Assembly: GCA_947259865.1 (NCBI GenBank)
Contig: CAMYNZ010000094.1
Location: forward strand, 1-16,929
Length of the DNA: 16,929 nt
Source of the DNA: an uncultured Desulfobacterales bacterium
GTDB taxonomy: Bacteria; Desulfobacterota; Desulfobacteria; Desulfobacterales; G020354645
Direction: 5' to 3'
Shown: positions 1 to 6,398 of the stretch, piece after piece
How the letters are laid out: each line of letters begins with the position of its first letter
Position numbering within the stretch: the stretch's first letter is position 1
The notes under the pieces: generated by a model
The model's input: the letters and a program-made list of their open reading frames with translations, nothing else
What the model was told of the DNA's origin: nothing
The model's database searches: none
Program-made: the position numbers and the translations under genes

Positions 1-53
1 ATCGGGGTTCACCGCAAGCCCGCAGTTTTAGGTTTGCCAGTAAAGCCGGTTTC

Positions 54-114
54 GCCCGTTAAGAACGGAATGCTGTCTTTTTTTACTTTTCAACGGGCCA
101 ACGGGCCCAACCCG
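54..114. repeat. Copies of an 8-bp repeat unit (GCCCGTTR), inverted arrangement
   Basis: Seen directly: one unit GCCCGTTA lies at 54-61, and two head-to-tail reverse-complement units (CAACGGGC) lie at 91-98 and 99-106, followed by CCAACCCG. GCCCGTT (54-60) and AACGGGC (92-98) can pair. The same unit occurs four times in tandem at 4252-4283. This looks like a degenerate intergenic repeat rather than a regulatory site; function unknown. Confidence 0.5.
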
Positions 115-142
115 TATAGTTTCTATTGTGATGGAGGTCACT

Positions 143-352
143 GTGAATAAAAAACCATTGCAAACGAACGGTGCAAAACTACTCGTAAATAAATATAAAA
201 ATAACTTCCGTATACCCGAAAATATCAATTACTATTCCAAGGCAGATTACGAGCGGGCTGAAAAAAAGTATCTAAGATTTTGTTTGACCACGGGTATGTG
301 TGGGGTTGGCCGGGAAACCATCAATGTTGATGATGACAAATCCCGATATTAA
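143..352 (+). CDS. Small hypothetical protein (69 aa)
   Basis: No family recognised. The reading frame can be extended back to 128, but the best start is the GTG at 143, which has a strong Shine-Dalgarno GGAGGT at 134-139, four bases before it. The product is 69 residues, basic and hydrophilic, with a Lys/Asn/Tyr-rich first half, two Cys near residues 47 and 53 of the short form, and an acidic C-terminal tail. There is no signal peptide, membrane segment or CxxC pair. The next gene is over 400 bases away on the other strand, so it seems monocistronic, and the terminator at 526-546 could end its transcript. The good ribosome site and non-repetitive protein argue for a real gene; an unrelated minus-strand frame over part of it is probably a shadow. 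Confidence 0.5.
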   Translation: MNKKPLQTNGAKLLVNKYKNNFRIPENINYYSKADYERAEKKYLRFCLTTGMCGVGRETINVDDDKSRY

Positions 353-518
353 TAACACCGGCAGAATAAAATAGTTTCGCTGGATAAACGGATTTCCCCC
401 TCCGGCCCGGATAATATGTATTACAAATGGTGCTAATACATATGGCCAAATCCAGCCGGTTCGATCGACAGCATTGAGGCTCAATCGAACCACAGCTGGC
501 CTTTGAAAATTCAAGGCC

Positions 519-552
519 AAAAAAAGCAGGGCTGCTTTAGCCCTGCTTTTTT
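519..552. terminator. Bidirectional rho-independent terminator
   Basis: A perfect 8-bp GC-rich stem (GCAGGGCT at 526-533, AGCCCTGC at 539-546) closes a 5-base loop. It is flanked by seven A on the left and six T on the right, so it has a U-tract when read from either strand. It can end the small plus-strand gene (143-352) and, from the other side, minus-strand transcripts coming from the rhodanese/MBL gene. Confidence 0.85.
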
Positions 553-668
553 ATTGAAAAAAGAAGAGAGTACTTTGTATTCCAAAATGAAAGCTTTGCG
601 AAACTGGTTGCCAGACACCTCCTGGTATCGTGTTGCTTGAAAACCTGCCAAAACTCAAACTGCACAGG

Positions 669-708
669 TTGAAAGGTTTTTGGTCGCATGCGAGCAAAAG
701 CCTTTCAA
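669..708. repeat. 40-bp near-perfect palindrome
   Basis: Outer arms TTGAAAGG (669-676) and CCTTTCAA (701-708) enclose TTTTG/CAAAA arms and a central perfect palindrome TCGCATGCGA. Only two of the 20 symmetric pairs do not match, and one of these would be a G-U wobble in RNA. No T-tract follows on either strand, so it is not a standard terminator. It lies about 70 bases past the stop of the rhodanese/MBL gene and could be a 3' stabilising hairpin, a protein-binding site or a mobile-element relic. Confidence 0.6.
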
Positions 709-776
709 TCCTCTCACGGACTTATAACACTTACTTCTACGGCGCACCATTAAACGGTCATCCCGGTTAAACCGCC

Positions 777-1922
777 CTATGCCTGCATACTGGCCGCGCA
801 CTCATTCTTACCCAGATCCATTATTTCCTGTTCTTTTTCATCAACTTCCAGAAAGCCGGCATTGACTTTACGGATCTCAGCATACACTTCCGGTTGCGGG
901 CGCATATTTTGCTTTATGAAATTGACAAAATCACTTTCTTTTTCTAACCCATAAATATTGGCATTTTTATTCCTGATGCTGCCCATCGTATCGGCAAATA
1001 TTAGATCCTGATTTGCCTCGCTCCAATCCATATAGTGCCCCGGCAGGATCGTCAGCGCTTGGTTTAAATCGCCGATCCGGGTCTTGAGCGTTCTAAATAG
1101 CAGCTTTGACCATTCCGCAACTTTGCCGCCAAGATCGGGACGGCCGATGGATAAAATGAATATGGTGTCTCCGGTGATGAGAAATGTATTGTCGATGAGA
1201 TAGGACGTACTGCCAGGCGTGTGCCCCGGCATATGTATGGCTTTTATCTTTGGCCCGCCTTTGGAAAATGCATATATTTTTTGATCTTCAACTTTTTCAT
1301 AGGCAAAGGCCGCGTCTTTGAAATCATTGGCATGTCCAATAATGCCTGCGCCGATTTTCAATAAAAGTTGTTTACTACCGGAAATATAGTCGGCCTGCAG
1401 GTGGGTCTCGAAAGATGTAACAATCCTGCAGCCATTTTCATCGGCAAAATTTTGATAAAAATTTGTATTTCTGGATGGATCAAATACCATCATTTCATCA
1501 TCATAAATTAACCCATAGCTGCAAGACGCTTTCCCCGGGCGAATAAATTGATAAAGTTTATAGTCATCTGCCGAGCTCACCAGCCTGGGTGCCAACATGT
1601 TTCCCCAGGATTTTATCCCCGCCTCCAAAAATCGGACGTCCTCAAATCCATGATTTGCAAGAATTTCTGCGACGTATTGGGCAGACCCCTCCCGGGCACA
1701 TACGATTCGAATGGTTTCACCCCTGGGGACCTTTGCAACGCACGCCTCTTCTTTTTCAACAAATTCGACATAAGGAATATTCAACATCTTTGAAAGGTGC
1801 GGTCCTTCAACTTTAAATTGATCAAACTGCTCTTCAACACGAACATCCAATAGCAGAAAGTCATTGCCTTCCGTGGTCACCCATTTGAAAAGATCCTGCG
1901 CCGTATAGGATGATACCTCCAT
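777..1922 (-). CDS. Rhodanese / metallo-beta-lactamase fusion, ETHE1-like (persulfide dioxygenase family)
   Basis: The 381-residue protein has an N-terminal rhodanese domain (about 5-110) with the active-site loop CAREGSA and catalytic Cys75, then an ETHE1/glyoxalase-II-like metallo-beta-lactamase domain (about 120-315). Seen in the second domain: GHTPGS (His234), TGDT (Asp252), GRPDLGG and LPGH (His296), all typical of ETHE1-type enzymes. The first metal motif is abnormal: where the family has TH-x-H-x-D-H, this protein has THLQADY (173-179), so two His ligands are Gln176 and Tyr179. Family members oxidise or transfer sulfane sulfur (glutathione or CoA persulfide); whether this one does is uncertain given the ligand change. 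The rhodanese-first order is the reverse of CstB-like fusions. A GGGAG ribosome site precedes the ATG. It is divergent from acetoacetyl-CoA synthetase across 212 bases. A sulfur-handling role is plausible in a sulfate reducer. Confidence 0.85.
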   Translation of the reverse strand: MEVSSYTAQDLFKWVTTEGNDFLLLDVRVEEQFDQFKVEGPHLSKMLNIPYVEFVEKEEACVAKVPRGETIRIVCAREGSAQYVAEILANHGFEDVRFLEAGIKSWGNMLAPRLVSSADDYKLYQFIRPGKASCSYGLIYDDEMMVFDPSRNTNFYQNFADENGCRIVTSFETHLQADYISGSKQLLLKIGAGIIGHANDFKDAAFAYEKVEDQKIYAFSKGGPKIKAIHMPGHTPGSTSYLIDNTFLITGDTIFILSIGRPDLGGKVAEWSKLLFRTLKTRIGDLNQALTILPGHYMDWSEANQDLIFADTMGSIRNKNANIYGLEKESDFVNFIKQNMRPQPEVYAEIRKVNAGFLEVDEKEQEIMDLGKNECAASMQA

Positions 1923-2059
1923 GATTTACTCCCTTCACATTTTTTGATGGCCCTATTTTTTTGATGAGGAGCCAGAATGAGGCATTTAGTTACATGAAAT
2001 TAAAAATCTTTTTTAACGAGATCTTTTTGCGGTCCTGATCGGGTTAAAACAATGGTGCA

Positions 2060-2088
2060 TTGACACACAATGATGCTTTTTTTATAGT
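2060..2088 (+). promoter_or_regulatory. Sigma-70 type promoter for acetoacetyl-CoA synthetase
   Basis: A perfect -35 box TTGACA (2060-2065) and a near-consensus -10 box TATAGT (2083-2088) are separated by exactly 17 bases. Transcription would start near 2095, about 40 bases before the ATG at 2135, which has a GGGAGGA ribosome site. The motif match is strong; use in the cell is inferred. Confidence 0.75.
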
Positions 2089-2134
2089 CCACTCCATAGC
2101 GTAAATTGCGTAATTTCACAACAGGGAGGATCGT

Positions 2135-4123
2135 ATGGATACCAAATTGATCAGGGAGGGGACGCTTTTATGGGAGCCCTCGGATGAATTCATAAAACAG
2201 GCCAATATTACAAAGTATCTCAATTGGCTCAAAGAAGAGAAAGGACTCATCTTCGATGACTACAGCCATCTCTGGCAATGGTCGGTAACAGAGATCGAAG
2301 ATTTCTGGCAAACCCTGTGGGATTTTTTTCAAATAAAAGCGTCAAAACCCTACTCAGAAGTTCTGTCGCAAAGGAAGATGCCGGGAGCCGTCTGGTTCCG
2401 GGGATCAGAACTCAATTATGCCGAACATGTATTTCGCAATATGTCTTCCGAGCACCCGGCATTGGTGTTCCAATCAGAGATTCGGCCGTTGGAAAAAGTA
2501 TCCTGGGCCGAGCTCTTTCACCAGGTCTCATCCGTTGCGACCGCACTGCGCAACATGGGGGTCCAGCGGGGCGATCGTGTTGTGGCTTACCTGCCGAATA
2601 TACCCCAAACCGTAATCGCATTTCTGGCCTGTGCCAGCATTGGAGCCGTCTGGTCCAGTTGTTCACCGGATTTCGGTACCCGCAGTGTCAATGATCGCTT
2701 CAAACAGATTGGCCCAAAAGTTCTCTTTGCGGTGGATGGTTATCAGTATGGCGGTAAAGGCTTTGACTGCCGTCCTGCCGTGTCCAAGCTTCAGCAATCC
2801 CTGTCGACACTGGAAAAAACCGTACTTGTACCTTACCTGCAAACGGATGCGGGCACTGGGGGCTTGAACAACACCTTGCTGTGGCAGGAGCTTTTGAATG
2901 AAGGCGGTGAACTTGTTTTTGAACAGGTCCCATTCGACCATCCGATCTGGGTGTTATACTCCTCGGGTACCACCGGATTGCCAAAAGCTCTGGTTCATGG
3001 CCAGGGCGGCATTTTAATAGAATTCATGAAATTTCTGGGTCTGCATGTAGATATTAAACCGGGGGACACCTTTTTCTGGTTCAGTACCACCGGATGGGTC
3101 ATGTGGAATATTGTTCAGGGAAGTCTGCTCAGGGGTGCAACTGCTGTTCTTTATGATGGAAGTCCCGGACATCCCGATATGGATGTGCTGTGGGAACTTG
3201 CAGCCAAGGCGGGCATAAACACGTTTGGTACCAGCGCTGCATACCTCACGACTTGTATGAACCAGAGTATGGAACCCGGTAAGAAACACGACCTGAGCAA
3301 ATTGAAGGCTGTCGGTTCAACCGGTTCTCCCCTGGCACCGGAAGGTTTCAGGTGGGTATACGAACGGGTCAAAAAAGATGTATTGATGGGATCCACCAGT
3401 GGCGGCACGGATCCATGTACGGGGTTTTTGGGATCGTGCCCCTTGCTGCCTGTCCGGGCCGGCGAGCTTCAATGCCGCTGTTTGGGTGTCAGTGCCCAGG
3501 CCTATGACGAAAACGGTACCTCCCTTATTGGGGAGGTTGGAGAGCTGGTTATCACCGAACCCATGCCGTCCATGCCATTGTATCTTTGGAAGGATCCGGA
3601 AAATCAACGCTATTTAGAAAGCTATTTTGATATGTATCCCGGCATATGGCGGCATGGCGATTGGGTCCGCATAAATCCATCCGGAAGCGGTGTAATCGTC
3701 GGCCGATCTGATTCGACCATCAATCGCATGGGCGTTCGCATGGGCAGCAGTGAAATCTACGCTACCGTGGAAGATCTGCCGGAAGTGGTTGACAGCCTGG
3801 TTGTGGGACTGGAACTTCCCGGAGGCCACTATTGGATGCCGCTTTTTGTGGTCCTTGATAAAGGCCTAAAACTGGACAATACTATCAAAACAAAAATAAA
3901 CGATAAAATACGCCGCACCTTATCGCCGCGCCACGTGCCGGACGACATATTTGCCATCACGGACGTCCCCCGAACCCTGAACGCCAAAAAGTTAGAAGTG
4001 CCGGTGAAGAAAATTCTATCCGGCAGCCCGCTGGCAAAGGCAGTGAATGTCGACTCGATGAGCAATCCCCAATCCATCGACTATTTTGTGGAGTTGGCTG
4101 GCAAAATTGATAAAAAAAGCTAG
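2135..4123 (+). CDS. aacS: Acetoacetyl-CoA synthetase (acetoacetate:CoA ligase)
   Basis: The 662-residue protein has the full length expected for acetoacetyl-CoA synthetases of the ANL adenylate-forming superfamily. Seen in order: an ACS-type N-terminal domain; the P-loop-like signature YSSGTTGLPKALVHG near residue 274; GSTSGGTD near 418; the hinge region HGDW near 506 followed by GRSDSTINRMGVRMGSSEIY; and a C-terminal NAKKLEVPVKK near 615 that carries the catalytic lysine. The first half-reaction makes acetoacetyl-AMP, the second acetoacetyl-CoA, which feeds thiolase or polyhydroxybutyrate and ketone-body metabolism. It is cytoplasmic. Other short-chain acyl-CoA synthetases (acetyl-, propionyl-CoA) are less likely because of the length and the LYLWKD and MYPG motifs. 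It stands alone behind its own promoter; a clear terminator was not seen after the stop. Confidence 0.9.
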   Translation: MDTKLIREGTLLWEPSDEFIKQANITKYLNWLKEEKGLIFDDYSHLWQWSVTEIEDFWQTLWDFFQIKASKPYSEVLSQRKMPGAVWFRGSELNYAEHVFRNMSSEHPALVFQSEIRPLEKVSWAELFHQVSSVATALRNMGVQRGDRVVAYLPNIPQTVIAFLACASIGAVWSSCSPDFGTRSVNDRFKQIGPKVLFAVDGYQYGGKGFDCRPAVSKLQQSLSTLEKTVLVPYLQTDAGTGGLNNTLLWQELLNEGGELVFEQVPFDHPIWVLYSSGTTGLPKALVHGQGGILIEFMKFLGLHVDIKPGDTFFWFSTTGWVMWNIVQGSLLRGATAVLYDGSPGHPDMDVLWELAAKAGINTFGTSAAYLTTCMNQSMEPGKKHDLSKLKAVGSTGSPLAPEGFRWVYERVKKDVLMGSTSGGTDPCTGFLGSCPLLPVRAGELQCRCLGVSAQAYDENGTSLIGEVGELVITEPMPSMPLYLWKDPENQRYLESYFDMYPGIWRHGDWVRINPSGSGVIVGRSDSTINRMGVRMGSSEIYATVEDLPEVVDSLVVGLELPGGHYWMPLFVVLDKGLKLDNTIKTKINDKIRRTLSPRHVPDDIFAITDVPRTLNAKKLEVPVKKILSGSPLAKAVNVDSMSNPQSIDYFVELAGKIDKKS

Positions 4124-4497
4124 AAGCTATCTCGACAATACATCTAACGCTCAATGACGGTGTTGCCCCGCATAGCGGGATTCAGCGTCAATTTCATTAC
4201 ATTAAGGTGCATCACGGACCTCCTCTAAATGCTCACATAATGCAGGGTTGAGCCCGTTGGCCCGTTAGCCCGTTGGCCGGTTAAAACATAAAAAAAGAAG
4301 GTTGCCGAACGGTCTTCGGGCCAGGTCCCTCGCGTCTCTCTGCATGCAAATTCGGTTATCATTAGGTAATTTCTGATTATAAAATGTCAAGGGTGTCAGT
4401 CTTTTAGTTCCATAGATTTTTGAGTACCTGAAATTTGCACGAGTCGGAGGATTTCATTTGCAAGATTCAAGTAACAATTCGGTCCCTGTAACTCACC
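4124..4497. other. Gene-poor intergenic stretch
   Basis: No convincing ORF or RNA gene is visible. A weak hairpin (CCCGC at 4167-4171, GCGGG at 4175-4179, 3-base loop) lies 43 bases after the acetoacetyl-CoA synthetase stop without a T-tract. The other structure is the 8-bp tandem repeat at 4252-4283. The rest is featureless to me. Confidence 0.5.
4252..4283 (+). repeat. Four tandem 8-bp repeats (GCCCGTTR)
   Basis: Four consecutive units: GCCCGTTG, GCCCGTTA, GCCCGTTG, GCCGGTTA. The first three differ only in the last base; the fourth has one further change. The same unit occurs in the opposite orientation at 91-106. It may expand or contract by slippage. Confidence 0.8.
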
Positions 4498-4526
4498 TTG
4501 ACTTTTTGTTTCACATTTTCTAATTT
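4498..4526 (+). promoter_or_regulatory. Possible sigma-70 promoter for the small secreted protein
   Basis: TTGACT (4498-4503) and TAATTT (4521-4526) are spaced by 17 bases, in an AT-rich stretch about 150 bases before the next gene. The -10 box is poor, so this is a suggestion only. Confidence 0.35.
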
Positions 4527-4673
4527 ATAAGATAGTCTTTTCCAGCATAAGCTGAAATTCCTCTTGAATTGCATCCGCTCAGCTGTCTCTTCGTTCGATT
4601 TTGAACTTTACTTCCTCGCTGGCACGATCAAATCTGCTTTACTTTCACGATAATAAAAACAGGAAGATATAAG

Positions 4674-5078
4674 TTGCGGAAAAACTACAAATCAAAAATC
4701 AGGATTTTAACATTCTTTACGTTATTAATTCTCCTACCGGCCCTTTTGTTTGCCGGCAAAACTACTGAACTTTCAAAAAAAGCTTCCAATTTAAAAATTG
4801 GGATGTCTCGAAATTCTGTAATCACACTTCTTGGCCCTCCTACCTGGGCTATGATTCCGGGGGACGCGTATGATTTTACCCTCCCGGATCCAAGAATAAA
4901 GCTCGAACTCTATTGGAAAAATCCAGGATGTTCACCGGTAATCGTCCAGTTTAATGCCAGATATAAGGTAACCGGTTGGGATGAAGGGCGTATTTATTGC
5001 GGCAAGGACGCTTATCTATTTGAGCCGGCGGAAGATAACTTGTGCGATAAACCCAATAGGGAAAAATATTGCAAGTGA
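4674..5078 (+). CDS. Small secreted protein, BamE/SmpA-OmlA-like
   Basis: The 134-residue product starts at a TTG preceded by AGGA at 4661-4664. It begins with basic residues and a hydrophobic core (11-27, ending LLFAGK), a typical signal peptide. The mature part contains KIGMSRNSVITLLGPPT (41-57), the pattern of BamE/OmlA-type small beta-lactamase-inhibitor-like folds (a helix after a G-M-S/T motif, then LGxP), followed by beta strands with ELYW and VTGWDEG. Four Cys (86, 109, 124, 133) could form disulfides. There is no lipobox Cys at the cleavage site, so it is more likely periplasmic than a lipoprotein. The family assignment is by pattern only; it is not the housekeeping bamE. It is convergent with the large minus-strand operon. 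Confidence 0.7.
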   Translation: MRKNYKSKIRILTFFTLLILLPALLFAGKTTELSKKASNLKIGMSRNSVITLLGPPTWAMIPGDAYDFTLPDPRIKLELYWKNPGCSPVIVQFNARYKVTGWDEGRIYCGKDAYLFEPAEDNLCDKPNREKYCK

Positions 5079-5088
5079 TGTGATCTCT

Positions 5089-5135
5089 TTTATGTGACAT
5101 TCACTTCACATGACCGGGCCTATCTTTTTGTGTAA
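5089..5135 (-). pseudogene. Remnant of a TmcA-like cytochrome c3 3' end
   Basis: Read on the minus strand this gives KKIGPVM-stop-SECHIK, against KKEGPVMCGECHIK at the end of the intact tmcA at 8828-9208. By hand, 35 of 42 bases match (5089-5130 against 8831-8872). The Cys codon of the last heme motif has become a TGA stop, and nothing upstream is recognisable because an inverted-repeat element begins a few bases away. This looks like the tail of a decayed tmcA duplicate. Both copies also hold a short self-complementary stretch, which could raise the similarity, so homology is likely but not proven. Confidence 0.55.
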
Positions 5136-5139
5136 AAAG

Positions 5140-5331
5140 GGGGACGGGCATACGATTATGTGTTTTATAAATAATCGACAGAGATATTACGGCTAAGCAA
5201 AAGAAGGTGGTGTGTTTGATCCCGAAAACTGCTGTGATTTGTTGCTGCCCGAGAGCTTGGGGGGTTTGTTATTAATAAATATATTATGTCTAATTTACAT
5301 ACTAGAAACGCATAACCGTATGCCCGTCCCC
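5140..5331. mobile_element. MITE-like element with about 26-bp terminal inverted repeats
   Basis: The left end starts GGGGACGGGCATACG (5140) and the right end (5311-5331) is its reverse complement. Arms of 26 bases match with two transitions. About 140 AT-rich bases without a coding region lie between them. No target-site duplication is visible. GGGGAC-type ends are, from memory, common in non-autonomous elements linked to REP-associated Y1 transposases; no transposase is in the window. It sits between the last operon gene and the cytochrome remnant. The arms could also form a large 3' hairpin for the operon transcript. Confidence 0.7.
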
Positions 5332-5363
5332 TACTTCTGGATTTTTTTAATCGAGTGGTTTTT

Positions 5364-5855
5364 TTACCGGACTTGAGCACCTTCGGTCACGACCGAAACC
5401 GTGCAGGCAGCTTTCGATGATACAAGCTGCGCATTCTCGCCGGGGGAAGTTTTGGTTTTTCTCTCGTGGCCTCGTTTTTTTTCAGCATCTGAACATGCCA
5501 TGATTATATGATCGACTTTCTCCTGGCGGGCCACCCTGAGAATCTCCACCCAGGGAATGCCACCGTCTATAATAAAATCGATTTTGCAGGGAGATCGGTT
5601 ATCCAGGTCGCACAAATAAAAATCGCTCAATTTGCACTTAAATTTCTCTATGACGTCATCCGTCATACATATATCGCCGTCTTCGGTCATTAAGATACCA
5701 CTATAGCGGTGTCGGGGTTCGATGATGTGCAAAATAATTAAACGCGCCCCGTGATGCGCTGCCGTATCCAGGGCCACCGAAAAAGCGTATCTGGATGCCG
5801 GACAAAACGCGGCACAAAACAAGATAGTTTCATACCTATCATCTTTTGTCTTCAT
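5364..5855 (-). CDS. Universal stress protein family, degenerate nucleotide site
   Basis: The 163-residue protein has the UspA alpha/beta fold pattern: ETILFCAAFCPASRYAFSVALDTAAHHGARLIILHII (9-45), GGIPWVEILRVARQEKVDHIIMAC (98-121) and a terminal strand CTVSVV (151-156). The usual nucleotide loop G-x2-G-x9-G-S/T is absent: after IIMAC comes a charged segment (SDAEKKRGHERKTKTSPGE), so ATP binding is unlikely. It also has several extra Cys. The start codon lies inside the preceding PocR-domain gene (17-base overlap, different frame), implying translational coupling. It is the last intact gene of the block. A perfect 7-bp hairpin sits just before its stop but has no U-tract. Role: probably a regulatory or sensor partner, inferred from context. 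Confidence 0.8.
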   Translation of the reverse strand: MKTKDDRYETILFCAAFCPASRYAFSVALDTAAHHGARLIILHIIEPRHRYSGILMTEDGDICMTDDVIEKFKCKLSDFYLCDLDNRSPCKIDFIIDGGIPWVEILRVARQEKVDHIIMACSDAEKKRGHERKTKTSPGENAQLVSSKAACTVSVVTEGAQVR

Positions 5856-6351
5856 AGGCTTTGACCATCCGGTCTACTTCATTCTGGATAAAGCGGATAT
5901 GGGCGTTGACCTCTTTGGGCGTCATTACAGGGATATCCCTGGATAGACCCATCAATTTTTCATGGCTGAGGTCGATGGTCTTGTGGATCATAAACTCGTC
6001 GACATCGTCGTTATTCAACAAACACCCGCATCCACTGACAGCGCCTGTGAATTCACCCTCAATAAAAACCGGTACAACCAGTTTCATCAACCCGGCATCA
6101 CATCTTTCCATAACCGGTTGATGTGTAAGCGCCGCTTGGGCGGCAATATTTTGATGGGCCAGGGCACATATGAAGTTTTGCCCTTTTTGATTGGATTTGA
6201 TAACCGGACAAAGTTTGTTGGCCCACTTTTTAAAATTCGTGATGCGCACACCGGCATCATCGAACACGGATGCGTTCAATCCGGTGCAATCGTTGATTTT
6301 CTTCTCGAGTTCGATCCAATTTTCCAAAGCTGCGATGTCGGTAAGATTCAT
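5839..6351 (-). CDS. PocR ligand-binding domain protein (stand-alone sensor)
   Basis: The whole 170-residue protein is one PocR-type sensory domain. Seen: LCPVIKSNQKGQNFIC (47-62), THQPVMERCDAGLMKLVVPV (76-95), and GEFTGAVSGCGC (99-110), the conserved Cys-rich pattern of that family (Cys48, 62, 84, 108, 110). PocR domains are PAS-like and are thought to bind small organic ligands; the conserved Cys may bind metal. Here there is no kinase, HTH or cyclase domain attached, so it must act through a partner, most simply the hybrid kinase encoded 47 bases upstream. An AGGAG ribosome site precedes the ATG. Its stop overlaps the start of the universal stress protein gene. Confidence 0.85.
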   Translation of the reverse strand: MNLTDIAALENWIELEKKINDCTGLNASVFDDAGVRITNFKKWANKLCPVIKSNQKGQNFICALAHQNIAAQAALTHQPVMERCDAGLMKLVVPVFIEGEFTGAVSGCGCLLNNDDVDEFMIHKTIDLSHEKLMGLSRDIPVMTPKEVNAHIRFIQNEVDRMVKAYEDKR

Positions 6352-6398
6352 ATTTTTGCTCCTGATTTCATGAATTCGTTATGATTCGGGTGATACCC

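Noticed and set aside
56..84. CCGTT-AAG-AACGG hairpin followed by a T-run as a terminator of an upstream gene
   Set aside because: The stem is only 5 bp and the T-run is too far from it (about nine bases).
272..520. Minus-strand 82-residue ORF
   Set aside because: It overlaps the better supported plus-strand small gene, has no ribosome site and reads like non-coding translation.
5382..5397. Perfect hairpin TTCGGTC-AC-GACCGAA as a terminator
   Set aside because: It lies inside the coding region just before the stop and is not followed by a T-tract.
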